Source of the DNA: Xestospongia bergquistia | Taxonomy: Eukaryota > Porifera > Demospongiae > Haplosclerida > Petrosiidae | Length of the DNA: 64,000 nt | Assembly: GCA_963965975.1 (NCBI GenBank) | Contig: OZ014420.1 | Span: 5,978,001-6,042,000, forward strand | Reading direction: 5' to 3' | Shown here: positions 16,160 to 27,766 of the stretch, in pieces | How the letters are laid out: each line of letters opens with the position of its first letter | Position numbering within the stretch: position 1 is the first letter of the stretch | Notes under the pieces: generated by a model | What the model was told of the DNA's origin: nothing | What the model saw: the letters and a program-made list of their open reading frames with translations, nothing else | Databases searched by the model: none | Made by a program: the position numbers and the translations under genes

Positions 16160-17020
16160 GCCTGTAGGGTTTGGTTTCAGAATGTCAACTCCCATAATAC
16201 CAGTTCTCGAAATGTCAACTTCCCAAAATATCTGCGAAAATGTCAACTACCAAAATGTCTACTAATTATGTCAATTACCAAAATATCTACTCCCACTATG
16301 CCAATTAACAAGTACAATTTAGTGCTTTATAATAATCGAAAATCTAACAACATATTCTACAACACCGATGTAATCAATCAAGAAGTTTTCTTAGCTTCCA
16401 TTTTCTCACGTTGTAATCTTTTGTTAAGTTCTATGTATCTTTTTATTGGTACGGTGATGGTTGAGCTCCTATCTCCAGTTACTGGATGATCACTTCTATG
16501 AATTCTCATTATCTCTTGAAAGTATCTTCTATAAGTTTGTAGATGTTTATGTTTGTGAAATGTACTCTGCAAATTCTTCAAGATTTTCTGCCTCCTTTAG
16601 CTTTTGGCAGAGACCATCCCATAACACATGAACAAAATGATGTGGCACAAGCATATCCCTTAAATCTTGATTTTCTTGATGATAACTTTGTTGTAGACCT
16701 AACGGTTATATCTAAAATGGTAGAAACATCCCTTTGTGGGTAGAAAGAGGAAAATTCATTTTGACAAATTGAAGTAATTCCAGTTTTTACCTATTACCTG
16801 CATTCCATCACAAACTGAGTAAACATTTAATTTGTGCAATTAACACTTGTACTACCAAAAAAATATCTGAAATTCAATTTATAAGGACTACCATTCGATT
16901 TATTAATGAATGTACCTACCAAATCATTATAAAAAAGCTAATTCTAATACAGTAATGATGTTTTGGAAAGTGACATTTTGGGTGTTGATATTCTGGGAAG
17001 TAACTGAGTGGTCAGGCCAG
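16160..17020 (-). mobile_element. Degenerate DNA transposon with repeat-bearing inverted ends
   Basis: The left end (about 16175-16310) is a run of short units like AATGTCAACTCCCAAAAT. The right end (about 16965-17010) carries the same motif inverted (AAAGTGACATTTTGGG). Between them the minus strand keeps broken coding traces: FPQRDVSTILDITVRSTTK, then LRDMLVPHHFVHVLWDG in another frame, then TYRRYFQEIMRIHR and a terminal IELNKRLQREKMEAKK (16378-16760). The protein family is not recognised. At least two frame changes make it non-functional. Confidence 0.5.
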
Positions 17021-17045
17021 GATTCATGTGTGGTGTAATGAAGTG

Positions 17046-17400
17046 GGCATGATCGTAGATAGTATAGACTACAAGACTGAGAATGGAAATGATCCTATAA
17101 AACTGAATAAACATTTGAAAACATAGCTGACAGTGGACACACCCCTATCAATATTGTATTGCTATATGAAGACATTAAGATTATGTTTAAATTGACTAGA
17201 TATTTCTATTATTAAAAGTTTTCAATATCACAGACTTTCACCTTTATGATTAGTTTAAATTGTTTTGTCTTAGTAAAGTTGTATTGTTCTTATGGAAAAC
17301 ATTTAAAAAGTGTATGGTAGAGACCGTAGAGTACACTTTGAATGTGGCATATAGGTGTAGTATTGTAATAATGTATATGTATTATTAATGTAAAGGTCAA
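17046..17400. mobile_element. Old partial copy of the 17.6 kb element
   Basis: From GTAGATAGTATAGACTAC onward the sequence follows the start of the neighbouring element at 17588 with many differences (same AACTGAATAAACATTTGAAAAC, the same TATTCTATTATTAAAA-like run, and a similar TTAGTAAAGTTGTATTGTTC block). It is an older, truncated tandem relative. Confidence 0.6.
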
Positions 17401-17587
17401 GGTTCAACTTTGCCCAAACTATGGACCTGAAATCACATATAAACTTTAATTATTACTTTCTACCTGTTTTCAATCAATAATTATGAGAAGTATATTTTAT
17501 TATTGGACTTTATTAATTTTATTTGCACTCTGGCTTCAAGTTCTAATTTGTAAAAACCATCCTTTTATTGCATCACCACACCCAAGA

Positions 17588-18816
17588 CATAGATAGTATA
17601 GACTACGTAACCGGGATTGGAAACAGATCACGTGATCCCATAGAACTGAATGAACATTTGAAAACGCACTCCGTGTCCAAAAAAATCAATTAATTTTTAT
17701 TAACTTACATTGTGACCTAGACATACTTATGCTGTTATTATATATTCCTATAAAGACATTAATGTTATTTTTATTTATCAACACATTGACTATATATTCT
17801 TCTTTATATTCTATTATTAAAAATAGTCAATAATACAGACATTCACTTTTAAATTAGTTATTTTCGATGAAAATGGCACTAAAAATACTTTTGTCGCTCT
17901 TTCTTATTACAGCAATATTACTACTAAAAGGTTTAGGATGAATTATTTAGAACCAATAAGAACACATTGGTTTAGACTGTTTTTATGTTAGTAAAGTCGC
18001 GCTATTCTTATCGAAAACACTAAAACAACGTAAGGTATAGGTGCACTTTTGGGACTCTAGCAATTGTTTTGAGCTATGTAGACATAAATTACAGCTTGTC
18101 ATCTAAAGACAAAAGATTTCTGTGTTGGTTTAGCTTGTTATTATTTGCTTTGGCAATCTCCTGTCATAGTTATGTAAGATACAAAATACGTGTAGATGTT
18201 CAGTACTAAATAATTATTAATAATTAATTTCCTTCAGATGGGTTAGAGACTGTACTATAGAAAGCACAGATCAATTCCCAGGTCTTTAATTGTATCTCTT
18301 CCAATGCAAAGTTAATTTATTATATTCATGCTTTTTTTACATTCCTTGTCTGCGCCAAGAGAGAGATTCCATTCCTTGGGATTATTGCCAAAATAATCAG
18401 ATGACAGGTCATTCATTAGATTGAAGTTGATACAATCTCCCTTGTTCAGGCCTAGAGCACCATTTCAACAGGAGGTCTGCACTATCTAACACTTGTGTAG
18501 CAACTGGTGTACCAATTTTAAAACTTGCATCTGAAAGAGCTCCTTGTAGTATAATGTATGTTGTACTAGCAAAAAAATTTTGTCTTAATGTGACTGTGAC
18601 CTAATATTATCAGTAAAATTGTCAGATAAATATATATAATTACTTCAAATAAGTATTTGTTATAAAGTGACACTTAATTAAAATAAAAATTCCAAAATAC
18701 TACATGCTTGTTTCAGAAGAACAGGAGCACTGCAAGCCATGCTTGTCATGGACAAGGAGTGTACCGGAAGTGCGTGGGCGTTTCCAATCCCGGTTACGTA
18801 GTCTATACTATCTATG
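17588..18816. mobile_element. Non-autonomous DNA transposon with perfect 37-base TIRs
   Basis: The first 37 bases (CATAGATAGTATAGACTACG...) recur exactly in inverted form at 18780-18816. The 1.15 kb interior has no long open frame. Perfect ends point to a recent insertion of a non-autonomous element. The family is unknown, and no clear target duplication was found at the limits chosen here. Confidence 0.75.
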
Positions 18817-19720
18817 CCCAAGAAGTCTGCAATGCACTACATAAATTTATGTAGGCAGGGACAAGAACCTAATAATTGAGTTGATAGCATTTGTTAACTC
18901 TCAATTCTCTCCTTCTTTCTTTATATTCTTCACTTGCAAACTTCATGGACTAAATTGACTCTATGGACTGCTCTCTCTTGTGGAGCTTTCTCAATTTTTT
19001 TCTTTTATTTACATATTTTTGTTAATTTTTTAAACATCATTTTTCAATTGTAATTGAATGTCTTTATGTGTAATTTACTAATTACTTTAAAAATTACTTA
19101 ATTTTTTAACAAATTTAATTTGGAAGTTTGTCAAATGTAGTTTTCATGTTCTTTTTTGATGAATTATTTGTTAATTTTCATTATTAGATGGAGTGTTTTT
19201 AATAAAAATATTGGAATTAAAAGTTCAATTGAACATTCTTTTAAAATAATTTTTTAGTTTTAGTTCTAGCTTCCTGGCTAGAGCTCTGGCAGAAAAATCC
19301 ATATATACTTTAATTCGAATTTAATACGGTTAGGTTCCCCCAGGTATAGGGTCTGAGGTATAGTATTAATTTCACGTTGCGTTGTTTATGACTTTTAATT
19401 GGCTAAAAAATTTATTGTATAATAAATTAAGTAGGAAAGGTATACGGAGCTATACGCTTTCTTTCCATTACATTTCTATAGAAAATTTCAGAATGTTTCC
19501 GTATACTTCTGTATACTGCAATGTATTACAATAAAAACATAAAACGGAATGTTATGTGATTAATAGGATTACGTAGATTGTCGTAATAATTAATATACTT
19601 ATTGCCAGTGATACAAGATCTTATCATACATGACAGTTAAAAAAATAGATATGATTGCATCAAAATACATAACATGTTATTGTAAATATACAATATGCTA
19701 CACATTACTCAGTGATTCTG
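18817..19720. other. AT-rich gene-free stretch
   Basis: No open frame, RNA gene or repeat family was recognised. It presumably includes the 3' UTR of the minus-strand gene that ends at 19721. Confidence 0.5.
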
Positions 19721-22700
19721 TCACAATTTAAGTTCATCTTTAAACAATGCAAATATCTCGTCAGCAAAACCTGACAATCTTTTATCCAGTCCACTGTCTA
19801 CTTCTTTTAACGTTGCTGTCAAACTGTTGTCATTGCTGTGCTCCTGGGAAGGTCCACTGCTCTCACCAGATGCACTGCTCCCAGTACTCTCATTGTCTGC
19901 CACAGCTCCGCTATCGTTGCTAAGGCGACGACCATCCTTTTTCTCACTGCTGTGCAGTAGTCTAGGACTATTTTGAGAATCTGAGGAGGTGTATCGTGAG
20001 ATATAAAAACTGTCCAATATTGGATGTTCCTCCTCTTCTGGTAGAGATTGAGTACTAGGCAATGACAATGTAAAGTTAATGTCTTGTCCAGTTGATATAC
20101 CACTGCTCTGACTTCGAATAGAGGGACGTCCCCCGGATATGGACGGCAAGTGATCGTCCTCATAGTCATCCTCAAGTTCATCTAGACCCAGTTTATCAGC
20201 AAATCCTGCTAAACTTTCTTCAGATTCACTGTGTGTAAGTAAAGTTACTGTCATCTCTTCTTCCAGTATACGTACTCGAGAGTTTAGGATAGGTGAGCTC
20301 TCCTCGATAGGATTAATACTTCCTTGACTGGATTTGGAGTAAAAGTCTCTTATGGAAGAAACAGAGGATGTTCTACCTCGTGATCCATCATAATAGATTG
20401 ATTTCAATTCTGCCATATCCGTCTCGAGTTTGTGAAACAAATTAAGTAATTGTTTGTCCGAATCTCGTAATGATTCCTATAAAAATAGAGATTTAAATGG
20501 GTAAATAAATTAATGGACATGTGTTACAATGAGGAGATTGACAAAAGGGACAGATAAACTATTGTAAATTTACAGTAAGTTTTTGGATATGCAACACAGG
20601 TGTTTAAATGGATGGGAATATTGTATGCAATAAATATTAAAGAAAATTGGATGAATCACTGAGTCATGTAAGAGAAAGAATTTGTAGGAGGACAAAGTTC
20701 AATATATATTATACTAATACATACAATAGACATACAGTTAACAATGCATACATAACAGCTGGTAGTGGAACAATATGTCAAATACTATAAGAATTACATC
20801 ATGAGACCAGATGGACAGATAAGTAAAACCACAAGGATTATTTACATATATGGACACACAGTTTGTCCCAAAGTATACTACATTGATATGGATACTATCC
20901 TGTAAAATAACAAAAGATGAATAGAGTTCATTTGGTAGTTGACCCATGTCAATAGATAGTACATAACTGACCATAACTATGTTAATAATGTATATTCTGA
21001 CTAAAACTATCTTGTCTATACTAAATGAAACTTGACCACAGGATATCCATTATGCAGAAATCTATCTAGTGATGTCATCATATAATAACTAAAATAGTGC
21101 AAAGGCACAGGTGTTGAAGGTAATAGAGACACTTCTAATAGAGGTATACAATTTGTTATATTGAGGGCTAATTGTATGATAACTCAGTGACTCTCAACAT
21201 TGTCTTCAATCTGTTGTTAGCCAATCATTATATTTATATAAATCAGAACTGTAGTGTTGTTATAAGTTTTAGTAATAGAGTTGGTATTGTAATTTGATAT
21301 CAAGACTAGCCACTGGTCTGACGGCATTTATTATCTTATGTACGTCTGTTCATCCTCCACTACACATACTATAGTAGAGTATGTGTGTGAATGAATGTAA
21401 CTTGATATATGGTGAGAATACTAGACTGATTTACTACTCGTTTACTATATCAACTATATCTTCAAGTCTATTTCAAAATCAACTACACCATTGTAAAACA
21501 AACTACACTGTTATAAAACAAACTGCACCATCAAGTCTATTTTAATATTAACAAAACCATTAAGGATAGATATTGTCTTACCCCACTTAATAGAGACAAT
21601 ATAAAGATAACATTAGCACCATATAAGGTTACTGTCGTAATTCATATGTGAAATACATGCTAGACACTACAAATGTAGATATTAAATATCATCTGTAATA
21701 AAAGTGCTGGTCTAGTTCTTTTCAATGAGGGGGATATCTTATGACATCTGTTAAGTTGTTAGACCATTTCAATCAATGATCCTCCATCATTGGCGTTTTG
21801 ACTCAATAATCTATAGAGCCAGTCAGTAATCTACTCCAGTAAATAATCTATTAGTTATCCTATGTAACACGACTATAGATCGTAGATAATCATATTACAA
21901 GTTAGATTACTAATTAATGTCAAGTTCAAGTTACGTACTATTGCTGTATCCTGTGGTTTAATACCTATTGTTATGTTTTTGTTACTCTACACGTTAGTTA
22001 TTTACCTCAACCTTGGCTCTTCTCCAAAAAAGCATATCAATACAAATTAAAAACATTTCTGTCTGTATTAGTATAACTGAACTACAAGAAAAAACTCAAC
22101 TCAGCAATACAGAGAACACATCATTAACAATTCTATCTACTACAGTAACAAGAAAAATTGTTTTTTTAATAAGCTAACAAGATTGCTGACACAAAGCCAT
22201 AGTGGTAGTATCCCTCAAAACCACAAACTTCTGTACACAAGACTATAATAACTGTGTATGCACATGCCATGCAGCCATAAAATATGAAAATATTGATATA
22301 ATAAATTTTATCTTGATCCAATACACAAGACAATTGAAGATATAGATCACACTATGTACGTGTCAGTGATGAGATTTGTTGTGCATATGTACACAACTGA
22401 GGTCTAAAAGTACATCAATTACAAGCGAGGGAGGATAATGTCATGAGTAATGATTAATTTTTTTGTTTACGAATAGAGGCAACATGAGACGGATTCAAGG
22501 CTTGTATGAACTGTAGCCAATAGAATACAGGTGTAAGAGTAGATATGTGATGTGAGAAAAAGATTAGTCCACAGTGAAGCTTTGAAGACAAGAGTGTGTT
22601 CAAAATAGAACCAGGTGTTACTGTTTGAGAATGAATTAATATGGTATTTGAAAATAAGGGGGAGATTATCATAGGGAGACTCTAAATCATATCCACTCAG

Positions 22701-23355
22701 CTAATGAATAGCTTTGCTAATTGGCGTTAATTCTTGAAAAGAATTAATGTGCAATATGACATCTTGTGGGGAGACTTTAGATGGTTAACAGTTTGTGATG
22801 AACATGCGAATAGACAAAGCTAGTGGCAATGAGGAAAGTGTATTTACAGTTAAATAGATGTGCAGGTGTTGTTAAATGTATGTTGATAGATCACAGTTTC
22901 AGGCCCATTGTGATAATTGAATGATGTATTAATAGATAGAAAATGGCATAAGATAGTTAACTACTGTAACTAGGTGGTTTTGACAGTAGTCATAACGTGA
23001 ATTTTTACTATTAATATCAAAATAACAGAAATCGTTTGAAGTTGATAACAATTAATTCAATTGAATTATAACCAAAAATTACAGCTGACACCAAGATTAG
23101 CAATAAGTCAATAACTATCAGTAAATTCACTCAGAACTCGATATTAGCCAACTACATTACAAGTTAGCTTTGCAGACTCTACTATGCACAATAACTTGAA
23201 TATATGACACGATGCTACTATGTAAATTGCTGGCTTACCATTTGTTTTTGTATCCACGTCATGGCTGCACTAATGTTCTTCATCCGCGTCGGTGTCTTGT
23301 ACGAATCTCCATTGAGAAGACCGCCAACTGGGAACTCGGTTTCGATCATCGACAT
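19721..23355 (-). CDS. Putative leucine-repeat adaptor (LURAP1/FAM89-like), acidic Ser-rich tail
   Basis: Two exons, 23239-23355 (39 aa) and 19721-20476 (251 aa), joined in phase 0 across a 2.76 kb intron, give 290 aa. The junction creates a continuous amphipathic helix: ISAAMTWIQKQM followed by ESLRDSDKQLLNLFHKLETD. Its Trp-Leu/Ile and (D)xxLLxxLxxL spacing recalls LURAP1 and FAM89, which bind MRCK/LRAP35a-type partners. The rest is Ser/Glu-rich and probably disordered, with two short similar motifs, LAGFADKLGLDEL and LSGFADEIFALFKDEL. The family call rests on that helix only. Start: first Met after a TATA-like box (23412-23421), reading MSMIETEFPVGGLLNG; a second Met lies two codons on. Another small exon inside the long intron cannot be excluded. 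Confidence 0.6.
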
Positions 23356-23411
23356 GATAAGCTCACTGTACTGCTTGCTCGGTTCTATGATGTGGGTCAG
23401 CGTCCACTTTC

Positions 23412-23421
23412 TTTTTATATA
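23412..23421 (-). promoter_or_regulatory. TATA box of the LURAP-like gene
   Basis: TATATAAAAAG on the minus strand, about 57-66 bases upstream of the ATG. A start about 30 bases downstream would give a 5' UTR near 30 bases. The surrounding 200 bases are clearly more GC-rich than the intron, as expected for a promoter and first exon. Confidence 0.5.
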
Positions 23422-23671
23422 ATGATTATGATAGCTAATAGCCTCGATGTCGCGGGAATCCTTTCAACCGCAAGGGGGTGGAGTCACAACAATAAAATTT
23501 TGTAAAAATTAATTTTAACAACAATAATTATTAATAACCCTGCTGTTTACAATGTAAAAAATAAAGGACATAAATAAAATTTGAATAAAGTGAGACAACA
23601 ACAATAAGACAAGTTATATATTATTTAGAAGTATAAACAAGAGGAGAGAATTATTAACAAAAAGTATGGTA

Positions 23672-25858
23672 TCAAAGATTTGGGCAGTTTCTTGGTTTGA
23701 CTATCCACTCAGCGAAAGGGTTTACCTCGTATAGAGCTAACATGTTAGTATTAGGGTCTAGTCTCCGTTCACCTAAAAGATTAAATGACAATAACTAATG
23801 ATATAACAGTTTATTTGACCACATAGTGTACACAATTATATTGTGTCATTTACATATCCTTTAAACACCCAGACATGTGCCAATTAATTGCATACCAACA
23901 TGTCCTCTGTTTGTCCTGTCTTTCCATAAAACAAACAATCACATCCATTAATTTATCATCTCCACCATATCAGAGAATGCCATTAACTACATATGATCAT
24001 GTCCAAGAACATCTGAATTATGAACATCCATTTACAAACAACAACAGATCATTCAGGATGTAAAATAAAAAACTTCACACAATATAAAGGAGACAGCAAT
24101 TGAAAGGTTTAAAAGTTAATCTTTCATGTACAATACAGCTAATGCTATCATTAATATTACTATAATCTAATGACATGTCATTCATATAGCTAAAAGAACT
24201 AATGCTATCATTAATATTACTATAATCTAATGACATGTCATTCATATAGCTAAAAGAACTAAGGCTATCATTAATAGTACTATAATCTAATGACATGTCA
24301 TTCATATAGCTAAAAGAACTAACGCTATCATTAATATTACTATAATCTAATGACATGTCATTCATATAGCTAAAAGAACTAAGGCTATCATTAATAGTAC
24401 TATAATCTAATGACATGTCATTCATATAGCTAAAAGAACTAATGCTATCATTAATATTACTATAATCTAATGACATGTCATTCATATAGCTAAAAGAACT
24501 AACGCTATCATTAATATTACTATAATCTAATGACATGTCATTCATATAGCTAAAAGAACTAAGGCTATCATTAGTAGTACTATAATCTAATGACATGTCA
24601 TTCATAGTGGCTATAATTTTGACTAATTTGATATCACCTTAACAGTTTGTTTAGGCAAGAGATCTCATTATTGTAACCATTATATTAGTAATGTTAATAC
24701 ATTAACAGTACATTCCTTAGAATAAAGAGCTTTTGTTCAAATGAACAAGTAATAGTTAGCTAATTTAATAGGAGCTATGATGGGCTACGTGTAACGTGAA
24801 CATAATTAGAAGAATTTTGCATTAATATAATCTAATAATGTCTCCTTTGTATTGTATAATCAGTTTGTTGTCATGACTACTTCAGGTTTATGTTTAATTT
24901 TTCTAAAGCTTGAAATTTGTAAAAATAAATTGTTAACTAAAACATTTAATTTGTTTATTTAATATAATAGACTTGTTGCTTTTTCAAAAATTATCAGTTT
25001 ATTTTTACAAATAAAACAAATTGATTCAAACTCTTGCTCAAAATGTGTTATAATTTTGTAATTGCCAGTCCATCCATCCATCCATTCATTCATCCATCCA
25101 TCCATCCATCAATCCATATACATTAATTTTACTTGTCAGTTGATCCGTCCATAACAAAAGTGTTTGTCCATCCATTAATCAATCATTCATCCATTACATA
25201 TGTGTCTGTCCATCCATCAATCAATCATCCATCCATTACATATGTCTCTGTCCATCCATCAATCAATTATTCATCCATTACAAATGTGTCTGTCCATCCA
25301 TCAATCAATCATTCATCCATTGAATTCCATAACCTTTATCTATCTATCCATTATTTACCTATATTTCCTCCAACTTCATAGAGGAACTGTTCTCCTACGT
25401 CAATATCCTCTCCCGTCTCATCAAGAGAGTCATCACTATGACTACTAATATCACCCAAACTATTAGTACTCATTCTTCGTACAACATCACGATTAATTTG
25501 AGATCTTTTACGTAGTTTTGCCACTACAGTACCAGCTGTAGGGTTCTCCTGAATATTAACAGCTTTACATACACATGTAAAAAGTGGAGCCTTCACTCGT
25601 ATAATATTACTTGAGTTCTGAATAATAATAAGAACAAATAGATAATAATAAATAATTGATTACAGATAAAATGGAGGTAAGATCAATGTAGAATAAAGGT
25701 TTAATGGAAGCAATACCTCAGGTTTTCTTGTTGGCGATTCTGTTTGATTCATTTTTTGAAGAGCCTGTCTTACATGTCTCTCATTGACCTTCTTTAATTC
25801 TGAGTCATATAAAAATCTGACCTGTCGCAACATACCACCTGGTACCTGAGAGAGAGAG

Positions 25859-25953
<95 letters not shown>

Positions 25954-26445
25954 GTGTGTGTGTTCAAACCTCAATTTTACTACCATATCACAAACTTTAT
26001 AATAATGTTTACATAAACAATACTAATATTGTCATTAGTATATATGGTATCAATTACATGATACTCCCTAACCACACCACTAAGCCATGCTGAAATATCC
26101 CATCCTAACAACCATTGAGAATATAAACTAAATGACTAATCGATCCATTTATCCAAGAGTCCATCCATTCATCTTCCATCTATTTGTCCAATCATCAAGC
26201 TATTCATCTATTTCTCCTTCTATTGTTTTTCTCTATTACTTACAGTCCATAGTACAAAGTGATAACGTATTAATAATAAGACAACATGAGATGTTTTAGC
26301 AGCTAGTGCGATATCATCACACCCTAATTTTCCAGCAGGAAGACGACAGAATAGATTGGGAGCTAAAACTGTAGCAATATTTATCATGTTCATTTTAGTG
26401 TGATCTTTTTCTTTATGAACTCGATCACAAAATATGAGAAGACGC

Positions 26446-26517
<72 letters not shown>

Positions 26518-27009
26518 GAGAGACAGAGAGAGAGAGAGACAGAGAGAGAGACAGAGAGAGAGACAGAGAGAGACAGAGAGAGAGACAGAGACAGAAAGGA
26601 GGGTATAAAATTCCTTTATGTGAAACCTACAAGTTACTATGTCATTACTGACTCAAGCTGACACCATCAACCATCATGTGATACTGTCATTGTCCTTTAA
26701 ACTATAATCCATAGTACATCACACAGACTCATTCTCAAACCATCAGTACAAGAATGAAACTTACTTTTAGAGTTCTTTGATGCAGTGGTGGTAACATTAA
26801 TATTAACAAATTAAGAGTTCTGACTTGTTCTTTGAGTTCATTAATATCAGCAATACTAGCAAAAGCAGGTAAGTGTTCACGAGTTAATAAAGGAACAGGC
26901 AGTTCACGTAAAAACTGTTTTAATAGAGAAGAAATATCTGATGGCTTACGACCTTCAAATGAAAATGTGCCAGAAAAAAAATTAGCATCTATATCTTCTT
27001 CAATTTCCT

Positions 27010-27050
<41 letters not shown>

Positions 27051-27709
27051 ATTTAATTAACTAGATAATCAGATGACTGTCACAACTTTACACTGTGAAT
27101 ACTACTAAGAGATCATGATAAGATTAAAATTACAATTGAATTGAGTATATTGACTTACTTTTATTCTTTGCTTAGAACCAGAGACTCTTAAAATACCTTC
27201 ATCATGTAATCCTGTTTTCTCTAAATACTCTAACATCTAGAGATAGAGAGAGAACACAAGCATAAGCACCATCACACACACAGAAACACATGTACCTCTG
27301 AAAACAGAAGTGGTATATCTGCCTTTGAATGTCTCTTTTGGTCATTAGCCATCATTGTTGCTAATGGTATCCCAAACTGTTTTTCCTCTAGAAAGTGGAG
27401 GAGGAAAAAAGAAGATCAAAACAGTTAAGTAAACGAAATATTGTTTAGTAACACGACATGTATTAATATTAATGTGTTAATCTTATAACAATATGTTCTG
27501 TTGTTATATGTACAGGTAACAATTGTGTTGTACAGGATACAAGTGTGTACAAAAAGTATTGACTAAGTAGAAGAAACAAGCCATGATTTATTAATTAAAC
27601 ATTCACGCAATCTATATTATCTATAAAAAAAACATTGATTTTGCAGAAGCTGCAATTACACCAAAAAAAAACAAGCCAAGTCTGTGTAACTGATAATTCT
27701 CTCTCTCTC

Positions 27710-27766
<57 letters not shown>

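Noticed and set aside
20738-20974. Extra exon (GATAGTATCCATATC... after a CAG) in the long intron of the LURAP-like gene
   Set aside because: The two outer exons already join in phase into one helix, and the candidate has no family resemblance.
24075-24605. 176-residue minus-strand frame of 20-residue repeats as a real protein
   Set aside because: It lies wholly in an intron that must be removed to join GGNI to GERRLDPNT in ARHGAP, and the 60-base period keeps any frame open.
24121-24605. CRISPR-like array
   Set aside because: The whole 60-base unit repeats without unique spacers, in a eukaryotic intron; it is a minisatellite.
25660-26651. Frames rich in Ser-Leu or Arg-Glu over the GA/CT tracts
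   Set aside because: They only translate dinucleotide repeats that flank ARHGAP splice sites.
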